Positions 12,401-22,100 of a stretch of 64,000 nt of DNA are shown piece after piece. Source of the stretch: Chrysogorgia sp. JL179-B06 (Eukaryota; Cnidaria; Anthozoa; Scleralcyonacea; Chrysogorgiidae). Under the pieces are notes generated by a model that made no database searches, was not told where the DNA came from, and saw nothing but the letters and a program-made list of their open reading frames with translations. Position numbers and translations under genes: made by a program. The number at the start of each line of letters is the position of its first letter. The first letter of the stretch is position 1. The DNA is taken from contig JAYKKM010000253.1 of NCBI GenBank assembly GCA_035772405.1, positions 264,501 through 328,500 on the forward strand, in the 5' to 3' direction.

Positions 12401-12545
12401 GGAGTGTCAAAGGTTGTGATCTGAATGACCTTACGACTTCCTATTTTTATTTCAGGACAACGCAAGCCAAATGTTCGAAGCCAGTGCTCTTCAAAATTTA
12501 ATCAAAGACCTGGATGCGATTGTCGCCAAAGAAGATCGTGTATAA
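420..12545 (+). CDS. 3' part of a single-pass membrane protein gene (TM exon plus five cytoplasmic-tail exons)
   Basis: Six exons join in frame: 420..567, 9238..9396 (or from 9235), 9801..9901, 10080..10246, 11312..11479 and 12456..12545 (TAA stop). All have AG acceptors and GT donors, and the phases match at every junction (2,2,1,0,0). The first exon encodes a strongly hydrophobic segment of about 25 residues (ILWIVIAVIAAITLVAIVAI) followed by CKKR, a typical transmembrane span with a basic stop-transfer. The remaining ~230 residues are hydrophilic, rich in Pro, Asp, Ser and Lys, with no recognisable domain, as expected for a receptor or adhesion-molecule tail. The ectodomain lies left of the window, so the family cannot be named; cadherin-like or other adhesion receptors are only guesses. 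The first intron holds the giant foldback element and a Penelope fragment, and the last intron a tRNA-derived tandem array. An AATAAA lies at about 12843, inside repeat-derived sequence. Confidence 0.72.
780..2750. repeat. 44-bp satellite array (left arm)
   Basis: About 40 copies of a 44-bp unit containing GGAATAAGCATACATGCA and CTATACAGCAGTATGAAG. Some copies carry an extra GGGAATAA or a CTATTGCAGCAG variant. Open frames running through it on either strand are by-products of the repeat. The same unit fills 6960-8250 in the opposite orientation. Confidence 0.95.
3080..4904 (+). pseudogene. Degenerate BEL/Pao LTR-retrotransposon pol fragment
   Basis: Conceptual translations in several frames match Pao-type pol. 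They include an RT-to-RNase H stretch (SKMLGLKWD near 3205; ELHAFGDA near 3477), an RNase H region (YGWTDNTVALHWIKG near 3705), an integrase C-terminal stretch (SELSEVLLDVETQINKRPLS near 4023) and the basic tail domain typical of BEL/Pao (AIVKEI...DGTIRGVKLKT near 4345). At least four frame changes and deletions separate them, so the copy is dead. It interrupts the foldback arm: the arm sequence stops near 3078 and resumes near 4905. A possible LTR start, TGTTGCGGACTGGGG, lies near 4738. Confidence 0.75.
4905..6371. repeat. Inner inverted segment of the foldback element
   Basis: The stretch at 4909-4990 (GCGGAAGAGCGAAAGC onward) is inverted at 6284-6371. The stretch at 5510-5800 is inverted at about 5990-6270, including the shared GGTTCAACGTG and AATTATTTCCCCCTCG blocks. 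The region is AT-rich, and the short open frames here are not supported as genes. Confidence 0.6.
6485..6551 (+). pseudogene. tRNA-like sequence (degenerate)
   Basis: Shows a T-arm ACAGG-TTCGATT-CCTGT, an anticodon-arm-like GTCTCACCGGCAATC and an acceptor-like GGGACTC. The D arm is disrupted. It shares sequence with the better-preserved tRNA-like copy on the minus strand at 32555..32630, suggesting a dispersed tRNA-derived repeat, not a working tRNA gene. Confidence 0.5.
6960..8250. repeat. 44-bp satellite array (right arm, inverted)
   Basis: Reverse-complement copies of the 44-bp unit of the left arm (GCATGTATGCTTATTCCC, CTTCATACTGCTGTATAG), roughly 27 copies. Interspersed variants (CTGCAATAGTG, CATATATGC) match variants of the left arm. 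The array is shorter than the left one. Confidence 0.95.
8464..8802 (+). pseudogene. GIY-YIG endonuclease C-terminal fragment of a Penelope-like element
   Basis: The frame reads DCDQEYIGETKRQFRTRLKE from about 8550: the YIG core, the conserved Arg and the RLKEH helix of GIY-YIG nucleases. Downstream are ALSEHACVTNHEIAWEN and RRCLEAWHI, the usual distal residues of Penelope-type EN domains. The N-terminal RT domain is missing, and the authentic frame is broken at 8781 by the small insertion, so the last few codons before the stop at 8802 are not native. The minus-strand fragment at 16711-17000 holds a more damaged copy of the same domain. Confidence 0.75.
8792..8889. other. 98-bp insertion with 11-bp target-site duplication
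   Basis: ATTGAATCGCG occurs at 8781-8791 and again at 8890-8900. The sister Penelope copy at about 17124 has this site once with no insertion (one base differs), so the 98 bp between are an insertion. It contains GGGGGCTGCCC and GCGAGGCCAGCC and looks structured. I could not match it to a known small RNA. Confidence 0.55.
9001..9049 (+). ncRNA. Hammerhead-type ribozyme motif in Penelope tail (mutated core)
   Basis: Positions 9009-9015 read TTGATGA instead of CTGATGA. They are followed by a 6-bp stem II (GACACT/AGTGTC) and GAAAC at 9036-9040, then GTT and GGGT, which pairs with upstream ACCC. The first core base is changed, so activity is doubtful. Confidence 0.5.
9433..9777. repeat. Pentamer satellite (CCATA)n / TACTGTA variants
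   Basis: About 345 bp built from CCATAC and CTGTAC units. All frames are open on both strands, which explains the long Tyr/His/Thr-rich frames here. It sits in the intron between the exons at 9238-9396 and 9801-9901. Confidence 0.95.
10391..10683. repeat. Palindromic MITE, family 1 (copy 1)
   Basis: An almost fully palindromic ~290-bp element. Left and right halves share GGGTCTTCCTGAGCAAAATC, GAAAATTTCATCTTCATGGA and ATGTGATGTCACAAGAGGCA in inverse order. Further copies lie at 31742-32047 and 61084-61403. It is in the intron between the exons at 10080-10246 and 11312-11479. Confidence 0.85.
11497..12420. repeat. 59-bp tandem array derived from a tRNA-like sequence
   Basis: About 13 copies of a 59-bp unit run from 11560 to 12345. 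Read on the minus strand, each unit carries GTTTAGTTGGTAGAGTGTTG (D-arm-like), then CTAGAGTATCAAAGGTT and GTGAGTTGGATGATC (T-arm-like), so the unit is a decayed tRNA-like sequence. Single units in the opposite orientation flank the array at 11497-11560 and 12350-12420. The array fills the last intron of the membrane-protein gene. Confidence 0.85.
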
Positions 12546-12927
12546 ACACAGGGGCCTGGTAACCATCGTATCGTTGAGTGAACACATACAGTGAAGAAAC
12601 ATGAGATCTAGACTATCATCTCATAACCAGGTATATCCCTTGCCTGGCTTTATTAAATATCTATTTTTATAATTGCGCCACGCTGAACGAACTGTGGTCC
12701 ACTTAGCAACGCTACCACAAAGACTTCAACAGTTGAGTGATGAAGAAATTATCGAAAAATCCTACAGCTCCACTTAAAAATATCTATGTAATATCTTTGT
12801 ACATTCTTCCAAATATATGTTAGGTAAAATCACTGATCTTTAAATAAAGACTGGATCGACCAATTATTGAGCAACGATGCTGCGAAAAAATGAAGCATAG
12901 AATATTTCTCGGGGGCTATCTTGAATG

Positions 12928-14038
12928 GACCACGTTATATAGTTTTACTGTAGGCGATACTATCTGTCTCTGATCTTTTAAGATGCTAAAATCAGTTGTC
13001 GAGTAGCTGTTGTTGTCTTGTTGTTACCACACATGTCTATGAGCTGGGAGACACAGGTTCAAATCCTGGGTCAGACCCTCCACTCAGGGTCTTAAATATA
13101 ATTGAGGAGTAAGTGCTGCCTTTGCAATAATACCAGCAAATGGTAAGACTTTCTGGTCTTCTCGGATAACGACCTTAAATCGTAGGCCCTCGGAACCCCT
13201 ATCAATTGGGCTTCTAGGCTGTTGGGGTATTCCGTTCCCCTAAAAGAGTGATAATCTAATAAACTAAAACTAAACTAAATTATATGAAGCTGGGAATATT
13301 TCGTGGCGGCCATATTGGTATGACCCCGTGGTTACTCTAATATGGCCGCCACGCGCTAATTCCGGCTTCATAGTTACTGTTATGGAGCCGTAGTTTGTGT
13401 TCTATATTATGGGGAAACCTTCGACAACTGATTCATTTTAGAATCTTAAAGTACCCTGCGACGAAATATCGCATTACGTTTCATGGCATTTTTTGTTACA
13501 GAACATCATTTTAGGTTAATAAATGTTCCCATTTGCCTAAAAAATGAACAACAAACATTCTATCACAAGAAATTGATCAACCTTCAAAGTCGCCCAAATT
13601 TTGTCCGCCATTGCTGAAAACTTGTTCCAGACGAGCCCGCGATTCCACAGCAGAGTACGTGATTGTGAAGTCAGAGACTCAACACGTGACAAAGCTTTAT
13701 GGAAATTATACAACAAGTTACAATAGAAAGTTTTCCCCAAGTAGCTTTATATTCATACACAACTAGCCATGACTCTTTGACGTCACTTCCTCTAATCGCA
13801 ACCTAAGCGTCCGGAACATGTTCGAGTAATGGCGGCCGTATAATCTCGTATAAAAACAGTCTGAAAAGGCGACTTCCCATGCTCGCAATTGCTTGAAATT
13901 TGGCAAGTTAAGTAAGAACACCATGCTCTTTATAAATATGTAAAAATTCGGGATACCAAAAATTTGATCACAGGGGTAGTTTAAAAGATCAGAGACAGAT
14001 AGTCTCTATCGCCTACAGTAAAACTATATAACGTGGTC
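12928..14038. mobile_element. Non-autonomous DNA element with GACCACGTTATATAG ends
   Basis: The left end (12928-12982) and right end (13981-14038) are inverted copies of a ~55-bp sequence containing TTTTACTGTAGGCGA and CTGTCTCTGATCTTTTAA. Related ends recur at 14158-14201/14615-14630, 56366-56932 and 60850-60910. No transposase was seen. The interior holds a tRNA-headed SINE (13010-13265) and inverted repeats around CCGCCACG. Confidence 0.6.
13010..13265 (+). repeat. tRNA-headed SINE copy
   Basis: The head has ACACATGTCTATGAGCTGG and a T-arm-like CAGGTTCAAATCCTG. The body reads AATTGAGGAG, GTCTTCTCGGATAACGACC and CCCTATCAATTGGG. The same head and body occur at 34970-35215, and the head alone at about 28975-29015. 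Confidence 0.65.
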
Positions 14039-14194
14039 ACTCCAAGATGGTCGCCACGAGCTACTTCCTGCTTCATAGTTGCTATTATGGAGCCGTAGTT
14101 TGTGTTCTATATTACGGGAAAACCTTGGACAACTGATTGATTTTAGCATCTTAAAAGATCAGAGACAGATAGTCTCTGTCGCCTATAGTAAAAC

Positions 14195-14201
<7 letters not shown>

Positions 14202-14233
<32 letters not shown>

Positions 14234-14614
14234 GACGTATTAGGAGCATTATACAATAGTCTCAATGCTCTTACAACAATATACTCTTAATTTTACTTAT
14301 AAAACTAATTACAGTTTCATAAGATAAAGCCTACTACATATATTACCACTATGAACAAAAAACTATTAATTTTAAAAAAGAAAAGTCTTAAGTGCTGACT
14401 CAAAACTACTTAACATATCAAAGCTTCTAATTTCCTGTGGTAATGAATTCCACAATTTTGGTGCTGCAACTGAGAATCATGTTCTGTCTCTATGAGTCAC
14501 CGTTTTGGATGTTGGCTCAAGTAGCAGATTTCGGTTAGATGATCTTAAAGGACGAGTAGGTTTATATTTAGTTAATAAATCAGTAATATAAACAGGCGCC
14601 TGGCCATGAAAAGC
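14202..14614 (-). mobile_element. 5'-truncated non-LTR retrotransposon (LINE) with 8-bp target duplication
   Basis: On the minus strand, 14616 to 14372 encodes a reverse-transcriptase C-terminus ending APKLWNSLPQEIRSF...SFESALKTFLF and a TAA, with one internal stop. A 3' UTR and an (ATT)n tail follow, ending at 14202. The 8-mer CTATATAA flanks it at 14194-14201 and 14615-14622. It inserted into the inverted-repeat end of the GACCACG-type element, whose TATATAACGTGGTCC continues after the second copy. A second copy of the 3' end lies at 26100-26250 on the plus strand. Confidence 0.8.
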
Positions 14615-14770
14615 CTATATAACGTGGTCCCAACAAGATGGCCGCCACGAGCTACTTCCGGCTTCATTTTCTGAACAATAGTTGCTCGATCCAGTCTTTA
14701 TTTAGTGATCAGTGGTTAAAATGAAGATTCTTGTTTCAATTATCTAATCACTTACCATTGTCTACATAGA

Positions 14771-15012
14771 AGAAGCATTTGAAATTTGAGTTTGATGACG
14801 TCATTCGTGACGTAAGCGAAATCAATTTTCGTTTATATTTCATGAAGTATCACTTGGACAATGATGAAACTTAACAGCAATATTAGAATTGCGCTGACCA
14901 ACTTGCCAGTCAAGTTTCATTATTGTCCAAGTGATACTTCATGAAATATAGACGAAATTTGATTTCGCCGACGTCACGAATGACGACACAATTTCAAATT
15001 CCAAATGCTCCA
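14771..15012. repeat. Foldback element
   Basis: Arms of ~90 bp around TTATATTTCATGAAGTATCA and CTTGGACAATGATGAAACTT are repeated inverted at 14900-15000. A short loop separates them. Confidence 0.75.
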
Positions 15013-15197
15013 ATTTGGACAACCGCAAGTGATAGTTAGAAAATTGAATTTTTGCTAAAATAATTCGAGAAACGAATAACACTTTAACCATAAGTTTAGT
15101 TCCACTGCGTTAAACCTTCCCTTTTTGACAAAAACAATACCCGTAAAAACACAAAAACGTTTGGAAGAAACATATTCAAGAAACATATCCATTTGTC

Positions 15198-15833
15198 CAT
15201 AATGGTTTTGGGATTTTACAAATTTGTGATCTTTGGAATCTCTTGAGAAGAATTGTAAAATATCTTGTCGTGCGAAAATTTCATATTCATATCATAAAGT
15301 GATTTACTATTCACAGGAAATGACGTCAAAGCAGAGACACGGAAAAACATTGCACATTGATTCAGCAGTGAAATACAATGAAAGTTTGGGAATTGAGCGA
15401 ATTTTGTCTAAACAGGTGTGTTTAAAGTTCAGAGCCAAACTTTCTTTGTATTTCACTGTTGAAAATGACAAAATGACGTGTTCTGCATCGGGATAAAACT
15501 TATTTCAATTCATAACATCAGGCTAAAACCACAATAGACATTTGCATTTCTATTTACACTTAGAAATTCGTTATACTGAATTCCTCAGCCTGATGTTATG
15601 AATTGAAATAAGTTTTATCCCGACGCAGAACGCGTCATTTTGATGCGCAGTCGACATTGCGAACTGGCTTATTATTGTGGAATGATTTCGCGTGTCCCTG
15701 CTTTGATGTCATTTCCTGTGAATAGTAAATCAAAAAGGCATGAAGATGAAATTTTCGAACGACAAGATATATTACATTTCTTCTTGGTAGAACCCAAATA
15801 TTACGAATATGTAAAATCTCCCGGATAGCCACT
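15198..15833. repeat. MITE family 2 interrupted by a palindromic element
   Basis: The outer sequence (TTTGTGATCTTTGGAATCTC at the left; AATATTACGAATATGTAAAA at the right) matches an intact copy at 30935-31323. A second palindromic element occupies the centre at 15469-15641. Confidence 0.75.
15469..15641. repeat. Palindromic element (AAAATGACGCG arms), copy 1
   Basis: Arms AAAATGACG...TCGGGATAAAACTTATTTC...ACATCAGGCT and their inverse surround a ~65-bp loop. The same element at 56622-56795 has the loop in the opposite orientation relative to arm-specific mismatches. Confidence 0.8.
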
Positions 15834-16109
15834 TTAAAAACTACAGAATTTGTTGTTGTGGTACGGTTATTGTGTTGTTGTGGTTTTCGTACTAGCTCAT
15901 TCAAACATACGTTTCCATTTTCTTGTATTTCGAAGTAGATTTGAATTGGGGTTAAAAAGTAGAAAGGAAAACCCATCGTTTACCGCAGTGGTGGCTCTTT
16001 TACAGTTCGAAGAAATCCTTTGATTTCTTTTAATGTTGATGTTTGCATAACTGCGCAGTTAAGGTTAGACCCCATTGATACGATGCCAGAGCGAGTTTTA
16101 AACGCACAA

Positions 16110-16310
16110 GGAGCTGTTTACATGAATCTGGATTGAGTTTCATTCCTGATTGAACTCATACCATTTCTGTTTAAAATCCCTTTAGGTGTTTACATGAATC
16201 CGGAATGAGATGCAGCTCAATCCGGATTGAGTTCATTCCGGTTCTCATTCCGGATTTAGTTTCATTCCAGATTGAGTTTCACCGTAATTATCGGCATCGT
16301 GTGAATGGGG
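16110..16310. repeat. Copy of a GCTGTTTACATGAATC-ended repeat
   Basis: Contains GGAGCTGTTTACATGAATC and several CATTCCGGATTGAG-type units. A fuller copy with both ends is at 60130-60800. Confidence 0.6.
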
Positions 16311-16615
16311 TCTGGAAATGACTGATGACTTAAAATAACTTAAAATAACTTAAAACTCGTTAAGATTACTGTTTTATACTTGTGTATATGAATTACGAAT
16401 ATAACAAGAAAAAGTTTATTCTATGAGAGTTAGAATATTTTATGCCGGGGTAACCTACCTGTGTGCGAAAAAGCCCAGTTACTTAAAGTTAAGATTCGAC
16501 GAGATAAGTGCTTCTCAAATTATTTCCCAACGCAACCAGGTGATAAATCAGACATAGTTTGACGCTACTCTGGCTTTAAAAAGTTTTTTGAACGTAACTT
16601 TAAAAGTTACTGTCC

Positions 16616-16672
16616 ATGACCCAACGTTTCGACACTCCAATCTAGTGTCTTCATCCGGGGTGATCGTTGTAA
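16616..16672 (-). ncRNA. Hammerhead-type ribozyme motif, copy B (mutated core)
   Basis: On the complement the core reads CGGATGA instead of CTGATGA. Stem II GACACT/AGTGTC, GAAAC, GTT and the pairing ACCC/GGGT are present. Confidence 0.45.
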
Positions 16673-17235
16673 GGATCCCTATTTATACCCTCATAGAACC
16701 GATGATGACGTTATCTATTAACAAGATGCAAATAAGCTTCTGGTAATAAACCACCGTCATCGCGATTCAATGGGGCGTCTCTGATGGTACCGCGGATTAG
16801 TGGTAATAATTTTGAAATTTTTCCACGCAATCTTATGGTTGGTTGCGCACGCGTGCTCCGACAAAGCAGAATTTTCCTTTTTTGAAAAGAAAATAGCCTT
16901 TTGGTGTTCTTACGCGTACGAAACTGACGTTTAGTCTGACCGATGTACTCCTGATCACAGGCATTGCGGTTGTATGCGGGTATAAATAGAGATCCTAACT
17001 TTACACTGATGAAGACACTAGATTGGAGTTTTAAAAATTTAACTCCAAAATTATTACCACTAATTCGCGGTACCGTCAGAAGACGTTGTCTGGAGGCTTG
17101 GCATATCAATAGCGCCCACGCCCCATTGAATCACGATGACGGTGGTTTATTACCAGAAGCTTATTTGCATCTTGTTAATAGATAACATCATCATCGGTTC
17201 TATGAGGGTATAAATAGGGATCCTAACTTTACAAC

Positions 17236-17290
17236 GATCACCCCTGATGAAGACACTAGATTGGAGTGTTGAAACGTTGGGTCATGGACA
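17236..17290 (+). ncRNA. Small hammerhead-type ribozyme motif, copy C
   Basis: ATCACCC, then CTGATGA at 17244-17250, stem II GACACT/AGTGTT (last pair G-T), GAAAC at 17271-17275, then GTT and GGGTCATGG. ACCC pairs with GGGT as stem I. There is essentially no stem III: AC/GU is self-complementary, as in the minimal Penelope-associated hammerheads reported to work as dimers. Confidence 0.6.
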
Positions 17291-17342
17291 GTAACGTCAA
17301 AAAACTTTTTAAAGCCAGAGTAGCGTCAAACTATGTCTGATC

Positions 17343-17654
17343 AGTGGTTGTAGTGTGATGATGGTGATAAAGTGATGGTAAGGCTAGAAACATAAATGAA
17401 TTGGTGCTTTGCTTTGCAAGAAGTGAATTTTATTTTGATTATAGAGATGGTATATATTTTTGGGAATTCAATTGATTACATGAAGTACATGTTATGAAGT
17501 AATTTCATTTCCTGTTCCAATTATTTTCTCATCTTTGATTCAAATTGTTCTCCAATGATTGACAATCTGCGACCTTGTTCCACTGTCCTGTGGAGAAGAA
17601 AAAGGAATAGTCTGTACGAACTGATAACTATAGCCACTCCTTCTCCTGCGCTCT
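17343..17654. other. Unannotated AT-rich stretch
   Basis: No open frame, repeat copy or splice-linked exon was recognised between the Penelope fragment and the GATGGT minisatellite. Confidence 0.5.
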
Positions 17655-19186
17655 TTGTTTTTGATGGTGATGATGGTGGTGATGATGATGGTGGTGATGA
17701 TGATGGTGGTGGTGATGATGGTGGTGGTGATGATGATGGTGGTGGTGATGATGATGGTGGTGATGGTGGTGGTGGTGATGATGGTGGTGATGATGGTGGT
17801 GATGGTGATGATGATGGTAGTGGTGATGATGGTGGTGGTGATGGTGATGATGGCGATGATGGTGGTGGTGATGATGATGGTGGTGATGATGATGGTGGTG
17901 GTGATGATGGTGGTGGTGATGATGATGGTGGTGATGATGGTGATGATGGCGATGATGGTGGTGGTGATGATGATGGTGATGATGATGGTGGTGATGATGA
18001 TGGTGATTATGGTGATAATGATGATGATAATGGTGATGGTAATGGTGTTGGTGGTGATGATGATGGTGGTGATGATGATGATGATGGTGGTGGTGGTGAT
18101 GATGATGGTGATGATGGTGGTGGTGATGATGATGATGGTGATGATGATGATGGTGGTGATGATGATGGTGATGATGATGGTGGTGGTGATGGTGATGATG
18201 GTAGTGATGGTGATGATGGTGGTGATGATGATGGTGGTGATGGTGATGGTGGTGATGATGGTAATGATGGTGATGGTGGTGATGATGTTGGTGATGATGA
18301 TGGTGATGGTGGTGATGATGATGATGGTGCTGGTGATGATGGTGATGATTATGGTGATGATTATGGTGTTGGTGGTGATGATGGTGGTGATGGTGGTGAT
18401 GATGGTGGTGATGATGATGGTGGTGATGATGGTGGTGGTGATGATGATGGTGGTGATGGTGGTGGTGGTGATGATGGTGGTGATGATGGTGGTGATGGTG
18501 ATGATGATGGTGGTGGTGATGATGGTGGTGGTGATGGTGATGATGGCGATGATGGTGGTGGTGATGATGATGGTGGTGATGATGATGGTGGTGGTGATGA
18601 TGGTGGTGGTGATGATGATGGTGGTGATGATGGTGATGATGGCGATGATGGTGGTGGTGATGATGATGGTGATGATGATGGTGGTGATGATGATGGTGAT
18701 TATGGTGATAATGATGATGATAATGGTGATGGTAATGGTGTTGGTGGTGATGATGATGGTGGTGATGATGATGATGATGGTGGTGGTGGTGATGATGATG
18801 GTGATGATGGTGGTGGTGATGATGATGATGATGGTGGTGGTGATGATGATGATGGTGATGATGATGATGGTGGTGATGATGATGGTGATGATGATGGTGG
18901 TGGTGATGGTGATGATGGTAGTGATGGTGATGATGGTGGTGATGATGATGGTGGTGATGGTGATGATGGTAATGATGGTGATGGTGGTGATGATGTTGGT
19001 GATGATGATGGTGATGGTGGTGATGATGATGATGGTGCTGGTGATGATGGTGATGATTATGGTGATGATTATGGTGTTGGTGGTGATGATGGTGGTGATG
19101 GTGGTGATGATGGTGGTGATGATGATGGTGGTGATGATGGTGGTGATGATGATGGTGGTGATGATGGTGGTGATGATGATAAAAGC
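17655..19186. repeat. 1.5-kb GATGGT/GATGAT minisatellite with a 693-bp higher-order duplication
   Basis: Built of GATGGT, GATGAT and GGTGGT triplet combinations, so several frames on both strands stay open (Asp/Gly, Met/Val, His, Ile/Thr, Ser/Pro). Landmark TGGTGATTATGGTGATAATG at 18001 recurs at 18694, a 693-bp offset, and the surrounding pattern repeats likewise, giving about two higher-order copies. It ends 7 bp before the stop codon of the minus-strand coiled-coil gene and would form that transcript's 3' UTR. Confidence 0.92.
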
Positions 19187-19192
19187 AAACAA

Positions 19193-22100
19193 CTACTCGA
19201 CATACTCTTGTTCTTGTGCCAATGATGCTCTCCGTTCTCCACTTTTCCGAATATCTCGAAGAACATTTTGTCGAGCTTTTAAGAACTGTACTTGCTTCAC
19301 ATTCTGCTTCAAGCTTTCGGACTAAAAAACACAATTAGGGATAATTATGCACTGTGCTTGTGTCTTTCAATATTTCATTCATCTTTACTTTGTTGTCATA
19401 GTATGATGGCCAACAATTATGAAGGGGAATTGCAATAAAAATACTTTTAAATAAAATAAATGGTCTTTAGGTATATTTATTGTTTTATTTGGAAGAACTA
19501 TTAAAATGATAAAGTAACTTCTTTTGAAGATTTTCGTTTCTTCGCTTTCTTTTTGAAATATTTCAGTTTGTTTGATACGCAAATGTCTGGAATTTCGTGA
19601 CATATGCATAATGACTTATCGGAGAATGTTATATATCTTTCATGAAATGAAAACACTAAAGTGTGAATAACATGTGTGCGTGTTTCTCCCGCAACACCAA
19701 ACTTCTTGATTTTAAAGGATTTCGTTTGAGAATGAAAGTGATGCATGTGTGACGAAATTCCAGACATTTGTATATCAAACAAACTGAAATATATCAAAAA
19801 CAAAGCGAAGAAGCAAAAATCTTCAAAAGAAGTTACTTTATCATTTTAAAAGTTCTTCCAAATGAGACAATAAATTTTTTTAACGTTATAGGCTCAATGA
19901 CGAGCACATCGACATTTTCGTGTTAATCCCACCCCCTAGCTTGCTAATATCTGCCACTCCTGTTAGAACTTGACTTGGTGTTTACAATTATCTTCGCTAC
20001 CTGCACATGACCACACGTATCCAAGAGCTGTTTCTGGACATTCAACAACAACTCCATAGTTTCTTGTCTGTCTGCGTCCACGCAATTCTGATGTTCTTGT
20101 TCCTCACGGACACGGCGTGCTCTCTCTGCACTCGCTTGGCGGTCCGCCATCCTACTCGATGCCGTCCGCACTAGTTCTTCTTGCATGCGAGTTTTCATCT
20201 CAGCAGTACTGTTCATTTGCGTCACTTGTCTCACTTCGTTGTCTTTCTGGAGAGAGGAAAATGACAGAGATATTGAAGTGTGTTTGAAATGAAAATGTCT
20301 ATTACTTTAAAGGGATGCTCCAGCCAAAATACAAATGTAGTTGATATGAAAGATCTTACTGACTTTAGTTTATTTCCAAAGTTTCAGCATTCCTATCAAT
20401 TTACTTAAAAAGATATGGCTAGTTGAAGTTGGAGAGTTTGTCCAATTTCGACGCCATATTTGTTTCTTAAATATGACATCACTGACTGATTCTATCTCGT
20501 ATTATGCCTATAATAAGCTCCTCTACTTTCCTGCATGAGGAACTAAATAGTTTATTTCGACTAATTTTCGTCCAAAGAACATTCACAACAGCTATCACTA
20601 TGTGATCGCCATCAAAACAACTCCACTGCCGATAAAGAATCACTCAATGACGTCATATTTTCAAAACCAATATGGCGTCAAAATCTTCAACTAGCGACCT
20701 TAAAATTTACTATCTTCAAACGAAAGAATCGTGAAGAGAATACAAGTGATGTCATCCGACGTCTCACTATGACGTCACAGTATGACGTCACATTGATGTC
20801 ACACTATGACGTCACATTTAACGTCACACTGACGCGTCACCAAAGGTAATTAGAAATTCACAACTACCTGGAGTTTGGAGAATAAGCCCAGGAGTTGCTC
20901 TTGTACGTCCACCAGCATGTCACGTGAGCTATCGGTCATCAAACTGCGCATGCGTTCGTCGTTGGACGTTATCCTCTGCTGCCGTCCCTTGATCGACATC
21001 TGTTTCACGGTAGCGACCGCTGACATGCGTCGGATGTCTTGCAGCACCTGTTCCTTGCTGTCTTCGCTTTTCTTTTGAGTGGCGGATTTCTTTGATTCCT
21101 TCGATCTCTGCCATGAAAAATGAAGGTTAGAGAAATAACAGGGCAATGAGAATGTTGTTACGCACTTTATTTTCTAGAAATTTTACTTCTGTTAAAGCTT
21201 TTTAAATACACTTTTTAAATACACTTTTTAAATACACTCTTGTTCACCTGTCCGTCCATTTATTCGTGTCTACCCAGTTCTCCATCAGTCCTTCCTTCCA
21301 TCCATCCATCCAACCATTCGTCCATCTGTCTGTCTGTCTGTCCGTCTCAGTCTGTCTGTCTCAGTCTGTCTGTCTCAGTCTGTCTGTCTCTGTCTGTCTG
21401 TCTCTGTCTGTCTGTCTCTGTCTGTCTCGGTCTGTCTGTCTGCCTCCATTTATCTTTCCATCCTTCAACCCATCCATTCCCTCATCCCTCCAACAATACA
21501 TTTATCCATACGTCTACTCCATTCGTCCGCCATCCATACATCACCCTTCTATCCCCACATCACCCTTCTATCCCCCACATCACCTATCCTATCACCCTTC
21601 TATCCCCACATTACCCTTCTATCCCAACATCACCCTTCTATCCCCGCATCATATCACCATTCTATCCCCACATCACCCTTATATCCCACATCATCCTTTT
21701 ATCCCCACATCACCCTTCTATCCCAACATCCTTTTATCCCACATCACCTTCTATCCCCCACATCACCTTCTATCCCCACATCACCCTTATATCACCCTTA
21801 TATCCCACATCACCCTTATATCCCCACATCACCCTTCTATCCCCACATCACCCTTCTATCCCCACGTCACCCGTCTATCCCACATCATCCTTCAATCCAC
21901 ACATCACCCTTCTACCCTCGCATCACCTTTCTATCCCCACATCACCCTTCTCTCCCCACCAACATGCGCTACACGTCATCTTCACACTCACCGTCATACT
22001 CTTGAATGCGCTCTTCAGACTTAAATGTACTTTCGATAGTTTCTCGTTTGTCTCTGCGAGTTCTACTTCATTCTCAGCCTCCCCTTTGATCAACTTTTCA

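Larger units (their letters stand above)
16547..17342. mobile_element. Head-to-head pair of Penelope-like tail fragments (copies B and C)
   Basis: 16547-16975 is on the minus strand and contains a broken GIY-YIG coding end (CDQEYIGQTKRQFRT on the complement near 16950). 16976-17342 is on the plus strand. Both outer ends carry the common terminal sequence (ATCAGACATAG / CTATGTCTGAT). Copy C also contains an internal partial duplication of the tail (16976-17035). Confidence 0.7.

Noticed and set aside
17540..19334. Open frames over 500 residues of His, Ile/Thr, Asp/Gly or Met/Val
   Set aside because: All follow from triplet-multiple repeats. Only the short minus-strand exon 19193-19321 beside the array has exon support.
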